Shown: in pieces, positions 42,348 through 51,779 of the stretch
Layout of the letters: the number at the start of each line of letters is the position of its first letter
How positions within the stretch are numbered: position 1 is the stretch's first letter
DNA from: Streptomyces fragilis
GTDB lineage: Bacteria; Actinomycetota; Actinomycetes; Streptomycetales; Streptomycetaceae
Assembly: GCF_003112515.1 (NCBI RefSeq)
Contig: NZ_BEVZ01000010.1
Location: 62,001 to 126,000, forward strand
Length of the DNA: 64,000 nt
Direction: 5' to 3'
Made by a program: the position numbers and the translations under genes
Notes under the pieces: model-generated
What the model saw: only the letters and a program-made list of their open reading frames with translations
What the model was told of the DNA's origin: nothing
The model's database searches: none

Positions 42348-42433
42348 CGGTCCGCCGGGGGCCCGCACCGGCGGCACGCCCGGGCGGACGCGGAACCGGT
42401 CTCCGGATCCGTACGTGTTTCCGTGGGCTCCCG

Positions 42434-42439
42434 TACCGT
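42434..42439 (+). promoter_or_regulatory. Leaderless-type -10 box TACCGT
   Basis: TACCGT ends 7 bases before the ATG at 42447. No ribosome-binding sequence lies between. Confidence 0.5.
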
Positions 42440-42446
42440 TGACGAC

Positions 42447-43574
42447 ATGACGAGCTTCCGTGGTACGGAAATGGTCGACTGGGATCTCGCGGTGGCGACC
42501 GCCGCCCGGCTGGTGCGGCCGGGCCCGGAGGTCGGCCGCGACGAGGCGCGGGCCGTGGTCGCCGAGCTGCGCCGGCACGCGAAGGCATCGGAGCAGCACG
42601 TCCGGGCCTTCACCCGCATGGGCGGGGACGAGGTGCACGACACCCCCGTGCTGGTCGTCGACCGGCCCGGCTGGGCCAAGGCGAACGTGGCGGGCTTCCG
42701 GGAGATCCTGCGCCCCCTGCTCGGCAAGATGGAGCAACGCCGGGCGGGCAAGCCCGGCGGCGCGGTGATGGGCGCGCTCGGCGGCAAGGTCACCGGGGTC
42801 GAACTCGGCGTGCTGCTCTCCGTCCTGTCCTCCCGGGTGCTGGGCCAGTACGAGACCTTCGCCCCGGCCACCAGCGACCTGCCCGGCGGGGAGGACGGCG
42901 GCGGGCGGCTGCTGCTGGTCGCGCCGAACATCGTCCAGGTGGAACGCGAACTCGAGGTCGACCCCTCGGACTTCCGGCTCTGGGTCTGCCTGCACGAGGA
43001 GACCCACCGCACCCAGTTCTCCGCCGTGCCCTGGCTGCGCGACCACCTGCGGGGCGAGATCCAGTCCTTCCTCGCCGAGGCCGACGTCGATCCGGCGCAG
43101 CTCCTCGAGCGGGTCCGCGACGCCGCGCAGGCCCTGGTGGGCGGCCGCGGCGAGGAGCGCGACACCGAGGAGCGGTCGCTGGTCGACCTGGTGCAGACGC
43201 CCGCCCAGCGCGAGGTCCTGGGCCGGATCACGGCCGTGATGTCGTTGCTGGAGGGGCACGCCGACTACGTGATGGACGGCGTCGGTCCCGAGGTGGTCGG
43301 CTCGGTCGCGGAGATCCGGGAGAAGTTCCAGCAGCGCCGCGCCAAGGGGGCGTCGCGCCTGGACCTGGTGCTGCGCAAGGTGCTGGGCCTGGACGCCAAG
43401 CTGCGCCAGTACCGGGACGGCGAGCGGTTCGTGCGGGCCGTCGTGGAGCAGGTCGGCATGGACGGCTTCAACCGCGTCTGGACGTCGCCCAACACGCTGC
43501 CCACGCCGTCGGAGATCCACGCCCCGGCCGACTGGGTGGCCCGGGTGCACGGCACCTCGCGCGACGGGGGCTGA
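42447..43574 (+). CDS. Zinc-dependent metalloprotease (DUF2342)
   Basis: Predicted zinc peptidase of 375 residues in the actinobacterial DUF2342 group (earlier called F420-associated). The zinc site is CLHEETHRTQF (HExxH), with a third ligand or catalytic helper in SLLEGHADYVMD. Early in the protein WAKANVAGFREILRP is a family signature. Substrate unknown. The neighbours dacB and tilS are the same in Mycobacterium, so the order is ancient. The start rests on the -10 spacing; ATG 42471 is a shorter option. Confidence 0.85.
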   Translation: MTSFRGTEMVDWDLAVATAARLVRPGPEVGRDEARAVVAELRRHAKASEQHVRAFTRMGGDEVHDTPVLVVDRPGWAKANVAGFREILRPLLGKMEQRRAGKPGGAVMGALGGKVTGVELGVLLSVLSSRVLGQYETFAPATSDLPGGEDGGGRLLLVAPNIVQVERELEVDPSDFRLWVCLHEETHRTQFSAVPWLRDHLRGEIQSFLAEADVDPAQLLERVRDAAQALVGGRGEERDTEERSLVDLVQTPAQREVLGRITAVMSLLEGHADYVMDGVGPEVVGSVAEIREKFQQRRAKGASRLDLVLRKVLGLDAKLRQYRDGERFVRAVVEQVGMDGFNRVWTSPNTLPTPSEIHAPADWVARVHGTSRDGG

Positions 43575-43782
43575 CGGAAGCACAGGCCGTGACCGAATAT
43601 GGAACACCGGCGTCCGGTTGGCGGCAGGGCGACGCCCGATCAATCACCCTTCCGAGGGAGCGTGTTCCCAAGGCGGGCGTGCGATGCTCGGATACCGACC
43701 TGTTTCTGTCACCATCATCACACTCTGTGTGACCGTCCTCCGGGTCGGCTTTCCCGAACAACTTTATGAAGGGAACCGGACA

Positions 43783-44877
43783 ATGGGTCCCCATCCTGCG
43801 GTCGCGGCGATACGCCTGGCGGTCCGCCGCGTCCTCCACGACATCCTCGCCGAGCACGGTTCGACGTTCGTCCCCGCCCGTGCCGCCACCCACGTCGGCG
43901 CCCGCGACGCCGCCCGCTCCCCGGTGGCGGTGCCCGCGCCGTCCGCCGCCCCCGTGGCGGGCCCCGGGCCCCTGGTGCTGGTCGCGTGCTCCGGCGGCGC
44001 CGACTCCATGGCCCTCGCCTCCGCCCTCGCCTTCGAGGCTCCCAAGGCGGGCGTCCGCGCCGGAGGTGTGACGGTCGACCACGGCCTGCAGTCCGGCTCC
44101 GACGAGCGCGCCGCCGAGGTGGTGCAGCGCCTGGGCGAGCTCGGGCTCGACCCCTGCGAGTCGGTCACCGTGACCGTCGGGCGCGAGGGCGGTCCCGAGG
44201 CCGCCGCCCGGGACGCCCGCTACGCGGCGCTGGACGACGCCGCCGACCGGTTCGGCGCCGCCGCCGTGCTCCTCGGTCATACCCGTGACGACCAGGCCGA
44301 GACGGTGTTGCTCGGGCTCGCCCGCGGCTCCGGCATCCGCTCGCTGTCCGGCATGGCCGCCATCTCCGGCACCGGCGGCCGCTACCGGCGCCCCTTCCTC
44401 GAGCTGGACCGGCAGACGGCCCGCACGGCGTGCATGGCGCAGTCCCTGCCCGTCTGGGACGACCCGCACAACACCGACCCCTCCTACACCCGCTCCCGGC
44501 TGCGCCACGAGGGCCTGCCCGCGCTGGAGAAGGCGCTCGGCAAGGGCGTCGTCGAGGCCCTGGCCCGCACCGCCCAGCTGTCCCGCGACGACGCCGACGC
44601 CCTGGACGCCTGGGCCGGCCAGGCCGCGTCCGCCGTCCGGGACGCCGCCGGCTTCCTCGAGTGCGCCAAGCTGCACACCCTGCCGCCCGCCGTGCGCCGC
44701 CGCGTGCTGCGCCGGGCGGCCATCGACGCGGGCGCCCCGGCGGGCTCCCTCTTCGCCCGGCACATCGAGGAGATCGACCGGCTGATCACCGGATGGAGGG
44801 GCCAGGGCGCCATCAACCTGCCCGGTCGCGTCGTCGCCCGGCGGCAGGGTGGCAGACTGGTGATCCGGCAAGGCTGA
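43783..44877 (+). CDS. tilS: tRNA(Ile)-lysidine synthetase
   Basis: Essential tRNA-modifying enzyme, 364 residues, which makes lysidine at position 34 of tRNA-Ile(CAU). The PP-loop is ACSGGADSMALASAL. VTVDHGLQSGSD and LGHTRDDQAETVLLGLARGSG follow, and RPFLELDR and SRLRHEGLPAL complete the core. The N-terminal 60 residues form a family-specific extension. ATG 43783 has GAAGGGA 8 bases upstream. It lies before hpt and ftsH, the standard tilS-hpt-ftsH order. Confidence 0.95.
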   Translation: MGPHPAVAAIRLAVRRVLHDILAEHGSTFVPARAATHVGARDAARSPVAVPAPSAAPVAGPGPLVLVACSGGADSMALASALAFEAPKAGVRAGGVTVDHGLQSGSDERAAEVVQRLGELGLDPCESVTVTVGREGGPEAAARDARYAALDDAADRFGAAAVLLGHTRDDQAETVLLGLARGSGIRSLSGMAAISGTGGRYRRPFLELDRQTARTACMAQSLPVWDDPHNTDPSYTRSRLRHEGLPALEKALGKGVVEALARTAQLSRDDADALDAWAGQAASAVRDAAGFLECAKLHTLPPAVRRRVLRRAAIDAGAPAGSLFARHIEEIDRLITGWRGQGAINLPGRVVARRQGGRLVIRQG

Positions 44878-44989
44878 CCGCCGGACCTCTGCCCGCTCCC
44901 CTTCCGGGAACCGGGCCGGGGCGGTTCGGCCTGTACGCGAGCCGCGGCGCGCGGTTCGCGTGGCCATTCCAGCGGGACGACCGAAAGTG

Positions 44990-45550
44990 ATGCGGGTGGA
45001 CGCGAAAGACATGGGCGCCGATCTTCAGCAGGTGCTCATCACCAAGGAAGAGATCGACGCCAAGCTGGCCGAGCTGGCCGCGGAGATCGACGAGGAGTAC
45101 GCGGGCAAGGACCTGCTGATCGTCGGTGTCCTCAAGGGCGCGGTGATGGTCATGGCGGACCTCGCGAGGGCGCTGTCCACCCCCGTCACCATGGACTGGA
45201 TGGCGGTGTCGTCCTACGGCGCCGGCACCAAGTCCTCGGGCGTCGTGCGGATCCTCAAGGACCTGGACACGGACATCAAGGGGCGTCACGTCCTGATCGT
45301 CGAGGACATCATCGACTCGGGCCTCACGCTCTCCTGGCTGATCTCCAACCTCGGCGGCCGCGAGCCGGCCTCCCTCAAGGTGTGCACGCTGCTGCGCAAG
45401 CCGGAGGCCGCCAAGGTCGCCATCGACGTCGAGTGGGTCGGCTTCGACATCCCCAACGAGTTCGTCGTGGGCTACGGCCTGGACTACGCGGAGAAGTACC
45501 GCAACCTGCCGTTCGTCGGGACGCTCGCCCCGCACGTCTACGGCGGCTGA
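44990..45550 (+). CDS. hpt: Hypoxanthine phosphoribosyltransferase
   Basis: Purine salvage enzyme of 186 residues. The PRPP-binding signature is VLIVEDIIDSGLTLSW, with VGVLKGAVMVMADL near the N-terminus and the purine-site region VGFDIPNEFVVGYGLDY near the C-terminus. ATG 44990 gives MRVDAKD, the usual start; GTG 44960 would add ten residues. A strong hairpin at 45556-45575 follows the stop, separating it from ftsH. Confidence 0.95.
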   Translation: MRVDAKDMGADLQQVLITKEEIDAKLAELAAEIDEEYAGKDLLIVGVLKGAVMVMADLARALSTPVTMDWMAVSSYGAGTKSSGVVRILKDLDTDIKGRHVLIVEDIIDSGLTLSWLISNLGGREPASLKVCTLLRKPEAAKVAIDVEWVGFDIPNEFVVGYGLDYAEKYRNLPFVGTLAPHVYGG

Positions 45551-45555
45551 CCCGC

Positions 45556-45575
45556 CGGCCGGGGGACCCCGGCCG
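45556..45575 (+). terminator. Terminator after hpt
   Basis: CGGCCGGGG / CCCCGGCCG arms around a GA, 5 bases after the stop. Confidence 0.6.
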
Positions 45576-45776
45576 CGGTGGCCACCTGGAGCAACCACCG
45601 GGCACGGCCGCCCGCGGCCGGGAACCCTTGGCGCGCGCGGGCCGTTGGAGTACCCGTAGGCGGATCGTCGGCTGTCCCATGCGGCTTCGGTGGGCGAAGC
45701 TGGGGTACCGTCCGAAGAACAGCCTTTATCAAATCTCACGATGGCAGGAGGGACGGGGCGGCATCGCTCCGTATGG

Positions 45777-47828
<2,052 letters not shown>

Positions 47829-47861
47829 GTCACGCCGCCCGACGACCCGGAATGATGGTCG

Positions 47862-47891
47862 CGCCCCCCAGGTTCTAGCCTGGGGGGCGCT
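47862..47891 (+). terminator. Terminator between ftsH and folE
   Basis: Perfect 12-base stem GCGCCCCCCAGG / CCTGGGGGGCGC with a TTCTAG loop, 34 bases after the ftsH stop. Confidence 0.8.
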
Positions 47892-47930
47892 CCCATTTGC
47901 ACAGTCAGGCTGAGGAACGAGGCACTACAC

Positions 47931-48536
47931 ATGACCGACCCCGTCACGCTGGACGGCGAGGGCACCGTCGGCCCCTTCGACGAGAAGCGGGCCGAGAACG
48001 CCGTCCGGGAACTGCTGCTGGCGGTCGGCGAGGACCCCGACCGCGAGGGTCTCCGGGAGACGCCGGCGCGGGTCGCGCGGGCCTACAAGGAGATCTTCGC
48101 CGGGCTCCGGCAGAAGCCCGAGGACGTGCTCACCACCACGTTCGACCTCGGCCACGACGAGATGGTGCTGGTCAGGGACATCGAGGTCTACTCGACCTGC
48201 GAGCATCACCTGGTGCCGTTCCGCGGTGTCGCGCACGTCGGCTACATCCCCTCGACCACCGGCAAGATCACCGGCCTGTCGAAGCTGGCCCGCCTGGTCG
48301 ACGTCTACGCCCGCCGGCCGCAGGTGCAGGAGCGGATGACCACGCAGATCGCCGACTCCCTGATGGAGATCCTCGAGCCCCGCGGCGTGATCGTGGTCGT
48401 CGAGTGCGAGCACATGTGCATGTCTATGCGGGGGATCCGCAAGCCGGGCGCGAAGACCATAACGTCCGCGGTCCGCGGGCAGCTTCGGGACTCCGCGACG
48501 CGCGCGGAGGCCATGAGCCTCATCATGGCGCGCTGA
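47931..48536 (+). CDS. folE: GTP cyclohydrolase I
   Basis: First enzyme of tetrahydrofolate synthesis, 201 residues. Zinc ligands are in VYSTCEHHLVPF and CEHMCM; substrate residues lie in TGLSKLARLVDVYARRPQVQE. Length and motifs are canonical. ATG 47931 has AGGAACGAGG upstream. It converges with the DUF3180-folK-folB group, so all folate genes here cluster on both strands. Confidence 0.96.
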   Translation: MTDPVTLDGEGTVGPFDEKRAENAVRELLLAVGEDPDREGLRETPARVARAYKEIFAGLRQKPEDVLTTTFDLGHDEMVLVRDIEVYSTCEHHLVPFRGVAHVGYIPSTTGKITGLSKLARLVDVYARRPQVQERMTTQIADSLMEILEPRGVIVVVECEHMCMSMRGIRKPGAKTITSAVRGQLRDSATRAEAMSLIMAR

Positions 48537-48560
48537 CGCGGACCCCGGCGGGCGTGGGGG

Positions 48561-49067
48561 TCAGGAACCCGCGGTACCCGGCCTGACGCCTTCGTCGTCG
48601 TCCTCGGGAAGCCGGCAGACGTGCTGGAGGAAGAGGGCGGCGGCCACCACCGCGACACCGGCCAGCGCGGCGAAGCCGGCGGTCAGCGCCTGGTCGCGGC
48701 GGGCGGGGATCTCCAGGTACTCCAGGAGGAACACGCCCACGCCCGCGTAGAGCCCGGCGACCGGCGCCGCGACCAGGGCCGAGGCCTGCGCGAACACCAC
48801 TGCCCGGGTGGCCAGCAGCGGGTCGACGCCCTTGGCCCCCGGCTGCCGCTCCCGCTGTGCCTTGAGCCGAGCGCGCAGGGACAGCGCCCCCGCCAGCAGC
48901 GCCACGGCGATCAGCGCGAGCACGTACGGGGCCGCGGCCGGCACGCCCGGCAACGACCCGAACGCCTGCCACAGCCGGGCGCCGGCCCAGGCGAGCAGAC
49001 CGACGGCGACGAACGCCAGGGCGAGGGTCCTGATCCGCAGCTCTCTCACGGTGCCTCTCAACGTCAT
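48561..49067 (-). CDS. DUF3180 membrane protein
   Basis: Membrane protein of 168 residues with four predicted helices: LALAFVAVGLLAWAGARLW, YVLALIAVALLAGALSL, FAQASALVAAPVAGLYAGV and AGFAALAGVAVVAAALFLQ. DUF3180 occurs next to folK across actinobacteria, e.g. mycobacteria; the role is unknown. ATG 49067 overlaps the folK stop (ATGA). A folate-linked function, such as transport or membrane support, is only a guess from context. Confidence 0.85.
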   Translation of the reverse strand: MTLRGTVRELRIRTLALAFVAVGLLAWAGARLWQAFGSLPGVPAAAPYVLALIAVALLAGALSLRARLKAQRERQPGAKGVDPLLATRAVVFAQASALVAAPVAGLYAGVGVFLLEYLEIPARRDQALTAGFAALAGVAVVAAALFLQHVCRLPEDDDEGVRPGTAGS

Positions 49068-49675
49068 TCGGGCAGCCGGAGTTCCACGTCCTCGCGGCGC
49101 TCCACACCTTCGAGGGTGGTCGCGGCGAGCAGGTCCGCGACCGGTCCCCGCCCGGGGATCTCCGCGGCCTCGTCGATGTCCAGCCACGGGGCGAGCACGA
49201 AGGCGCGCTCGTGGGCGCGCGGGTGCGGGAGCGTGAGCACCGGGTCGTCGGAGACCCGGCCCTCGTAGGTGACGATGTCGACGTCCAGCGTGCGGGCGGC
49301 CCAGCGCTCGCTGCGGGTGCGGTGGAACGCCTCCTCGACGGCCTGCGCGCGCTCCAGCAGGGCGGACGGCGGCAGCGTGGTCCGCAGCACCACCACCGCG
49401 TTCAGGTAGGCGGGCTGGCTGCCGGGCTCCACGCCCCACGGCTCGGTCCGGTACACCGGCGAGACGGCCTTCACGCGGATGCCGGGGGTGTCCTCCAGCG
49501 CGTCCACGGCCCCCTGCAGGTTCTCCACGCGGTTGCCCAGGTTGGAGCCGAGGGACAGGACGGCCTTGCGCGGGTTGGACAGCGTGGAGTCCGCCGCGTC
49601 CACCGCCTCGACGACGGAGACCGGCACCGGCTGGACCGTGGGGTCGGGGGCCCCGGGGAAACGCGAGGGGGTCAT
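49064..49675 (-). CDS. folK: 2-amino-4-hydroxy-6-hydroxymethyldihydropteridine pyrophosphokinase
   Basis: HPPK of 203 residues, which activates the pterin for FolP. AVLSLGSNLGNRVENLQ starts the domain, SPVYRTEPWGV follows, and the signature ERWAARTLDVDIVTYEG is complete. The first 37 residues are an extension. ATG 49675 overlaps the folB stop, and the folK stop overlaps the DUF3180 start, giving a tightly coupled folB-folK-DUF3180 unit. Confidence 0.95.
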   Translation of the reverse strand: MTPSRFPGAPDPTVQPVPVSVVEAVDAADSTLSNPRKAVLSLGSNLGNRVENLQGAVDALEDTPGIRVKAVSPVYRTEPWGVEPGSQPAYLNAVVVLRTTLPPSALLERAQAVEEAFHRTRSERWAARTLDVDIVTYEGRVSDDPVLTLPHPRAHERAFVLAPWLDIDEAAEIPGRGPVADLLAATTLEGVERREDVELRLPE

Positions 49676-50031
49676 ACACGGCTCCGGTGGATGGTGACGG
49701 TGACGTCGTCGAAGGGAACGGTGATCGGCGCGCCCGGCTTGTGGACGCAGACCTCGGCCTCCGCGACGACCTCGTGCCGGAGGCAGGTCTGCGCGATCCG
49801 CTCGGCGAGGGTCTCGATCAGGTCGACCGGCTCGCCCTCGACGACGGCGACGACCTCCTCGGCGAGGATGCCGTAGTGGACCGTCTTCGTCAGGTCGTCA
49901 CCGGCCGCGGCGGGCCGGGTGTCCAGCCCGAGGACGACGTCCACGACGAACGTCTGGCCCGTCTCGCGCTCCTCGGGGAACACGCCGTGGTGGCCGTAGC
50001 CCTTGAGGCCGCGCAGCGCGACACGATCCAC
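49672..50031 (-). CDS. folB: Dihydroneopterin aldolase
   Basis: FolB of 119 residues, normal length. GYGHHGVFPEERETGQ is the pterin-site signature, and the catalytic Lys lies in CVHKPGAPI. GTG 50031 has AGGAG about 11 bases upstream. The next gene upstream in the same direction ends 175 bases away with a hairpin between, so folB may start its own transcript. Confidence 0.95.
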   Translation of the reverse strand: MDRVALRGLKGYGHHGVFPEERETGQTFVVDVVLGLDTRPAAAGDDLTKTVHYGILAEEVVAVVEGEPVDLIETLAERIAQTCLRHEVVAEAEVCVHKPGAPITVPFDDVTVTIHRSRV

Positions 50032-50178
50032 TACGAATCACTCCTGCAGTCTTCGGTGGGAGGGCCGGTTCCGCGCCGGGTGCGCGAGGGCTCCCACTCC
50101 CCAGAATCTACCCGTGGGCGCCGACGTTCCTCCTCGTCGGGGGAGTGGGACCGGCCGGGAACGGCCTCTACCCCGGCT

Positions 50179-50198
50179 CCCGCGGCCTCAACCGCGGG
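50179..50198 (-). terminator. Hairpin between the NTF2-like gene and folB
   Basis: CCCGCGG / CCGCGGG with a 6-base loop, 9 bases past the NTF2-like stop on the minus strand. Confidence 0.45.
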
Positions 50199-50206
50199 TG
50201 GGGGAG

Positions 50207-50725
50207 TCACGCCGGAATGTCAGGTTCCTCCGGCGCGGTGTCCTCGTCGTCCTCCGACTCCGTGAGGACCGGCGAGGCGTGGTGGGACCACATCTTCCAG
50301 CCCGAGGGGGTGCGCCGGAACACGTTGGTCGCCACCACCAGCTGCCCGAGCAGCGGTCCGGGGTCGTCCCCCTCCTCGGGCGGGGGGCCGCCGCTGAGGA
50401 TGTTCTCCGTGCAGGTGACCACCGCCGTGTCACCGGTCACCGAGACGTGCACGTCGGTGAGGAAGAACTGGATGTAGTCCGTGTTCGCCATGATCAGCGC
50501 GTACGACCGCAGCACCTCGCCGCGGCCGGTCAGCGCCGGCCAGCCGGGGTGCACGCAGGAGATCACCCCGGTGTCCGCGGGGTCGTGGTAGGTCTCGTCG
50601 ACACCCAGGTCGGCGGGGGAGAGCCAGAGGTCGGAGAGCTCCTCGAAGTCCCCCCGCTCGATCGTCTCGTAGAAGGCGGTGTTGGCGAGCTCGACCTGCT
50701 CGACGTCCGAGTGCGCGGTGCTCAC
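50207..50725 (-). CDS. Nuclear transport factor 2-like protein
   Basis: Small cytoplasmic protein of 172 residues in the NTF2/SnoaL-like fold. VELANTAFYETIERGDFEELSDLW is the typical first helix block, and YIQFFLTDVHVSV and WKMWSHHASPV match the sheet. The last 25 residues are acidic. GTG 50725 follows the folP stop by 4 bases, so it is cotranscribed with folP. Function unknown; similar proteins bind small molecules or act as steroid isomerases. Confidence 0.85.
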   Translation of the reverse strand: MSTAHSDVEQVELANTAFYETIERGDFEELSDLWLSPADLGVDETYHDPADTGVISCVHPGWPALTGRGEVLRSYALIMANTDYIQFFLTDVHVSVTGDTAVVTCTENILSGGPPPEEGDDPGPLLGQLVVATNVFRRTPSGWKMWSHHASPVLTESEDDEDTAPEEPDIPA

Positions 50726-50729
50726 GCGA

Positions 50730-51590
50730 TCACCTCGCCCCTGCGACGGCGGCGGCGATCCGCACCGCGTCGGCCGAGGCGCGGACCTCGTGGACGCGCA
50801 CGGCCCAGGCGCCCTGCTGGGCGGCGAGCATCGTGACCGCAGCGGTGGCGGCGTCACGCTCCCGCGCGGGCGGCGGCGTGCCCTCGGGTCCCGCCAGCAC
50901 CTTCCCCAGGAAACGCTTGCGCGACGCGGCGACCAGTACCGGGCGCCCGAGTGCGAAGAGGCGGTCCAGGTGGGCGAGGAGGGCGAGGTCGTCCTCGGCG
51001 CCCTTGGAGAAGCCCAGGCCGGGGTCGACCACGATCCGCTCGGGGGCGATGCCGCCCGCCACCGCGGCGTCCACCCGGGCGGTGATCTCGTCCACCACCT
51101 CGCGGACCACGTCGGTGTACCGGCCCGGGATGTTCGCGCCCTCCAGCAGGCCGCGCCAGTGCATCACCACGAACGGAGCCCGGGCCGCGGCGACCACGGG
51201 GATCATCGCGGGGTCGGCAAGCCCGGCGCTGACGTCGTTGACCAGGAGTGCGCCGGCGGCGAGCGCCTTCTCGGCGACCGAGGCGCGCATGGTGTCGACC
51301 GAGACGACAACGCCCTCGGCGGTGAGGCCGCGCACCACCGGGATCACCCGGCGCAGCTCCTCGTCCTCGTCGACCCGGGTGGCGCCGGGACGGGTGGACT
51401 CCCCGCCCACGTCGACCAGGTCGGCGCCCTCGGCGGCGAGGTCGAGGCCGCGCTTGACCGCGGCGGTGGTGTCGAACCACCGGCCGCCGTCGGAGAAGGA
51501 GTCCGGGGTCACGTTGACCACGCCCATGACCGCGCAGCGGTCCCACGCCGGAAGGCCCGCCACGTGGCCGCGTACGCACTGCTTGCTCAT
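50730..51590 (-). CDS. folP: Dihydropteroate synthase
   Basis: Sulfonamide target, 286 residues. MGVVNVTPDSFSDGGRWF and DVGGESTRPGATRVD are the two signatures; VVDPGLGFSKGAEDD and AASRKRFLG follow. ATG 51590 is preceded at 6 bases by TAGGCT, indicating a leaderless transcript. It heads the folP, NTF2-like, folB, folK, DUF3180 gene string. Confidence 0.95.
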   Translation of the reverse strand: MSKQCVRGHVAGLPAWDRCAVMGVVNVTPDSFSDGGRWFDTTAAVKRGLDLAAEGADLVDVGGESTRPGATRVDEDEELRRVIPVVRGLTAEGVVVSVDTMRASVAEKALAAGALLVNDVSAGLADPAMIPVVAAARAPFVVMHWRGLLEGANIPGRYTDVVREVVDEITARVDAAVAGGIAPERIVVDPGLGFSKGAEDDLALLAHLDRLFALGRPVLVAASRKRFLGKVLAGPEGTPPPARERDAATAAVTMLAAQQGAWAVRVHEVRASADAVRIAAAVAGAR

Positions 51591-51596
51591 GCGACC

Positions 51597-51602
51597 AGCC
51601 TA
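51597..51602 (-). promoter_or_regulatory. Leaderless-type -10 box TAGGCT (folP)
   Basis: On the minus strand TAGGCT ends 6 bases before the folP ATG at 51590. The same hexamer serves tmk. Confidence 0.55.
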
Positions 51603-51766
51603 GGCGTCGGTGAGGGCGCCCGCCGACCCCGGGGAGTCGCGGCACGGCGAGGCGAATAGGGACGAGGAGCGGGGTCTCCCTCGATCTGATCAAGAAACGG
51701 GAATGTCCGGACGGAAAGCGAGCGCCGATTTTGCCTTCCCGCGCTTCTTCGGCCGCGTACGCGCGG

Positions 51767-51772
51767 TAAGTT
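51767..51772 (+). promoter_or_regulatory. Leaderless-type -10 box TAAGTT
   Basis: TAAGTT ends 7 bases before the ATG at 51780; no ribosome-binding site is seen. Confidence 0.5.
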
Positions 51773-51779
51773 TCTGGCC

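Noticed and set aside
45684..45711. GCTTCG/CGAAGC inverted repeat followed by TACCGT as an ftsH heat-shock operator and promoter.
   Set aside because: It does not match HAIR or CIRCE, no -35 is visible, and 6-base arms are common in this GC-rich DNA.
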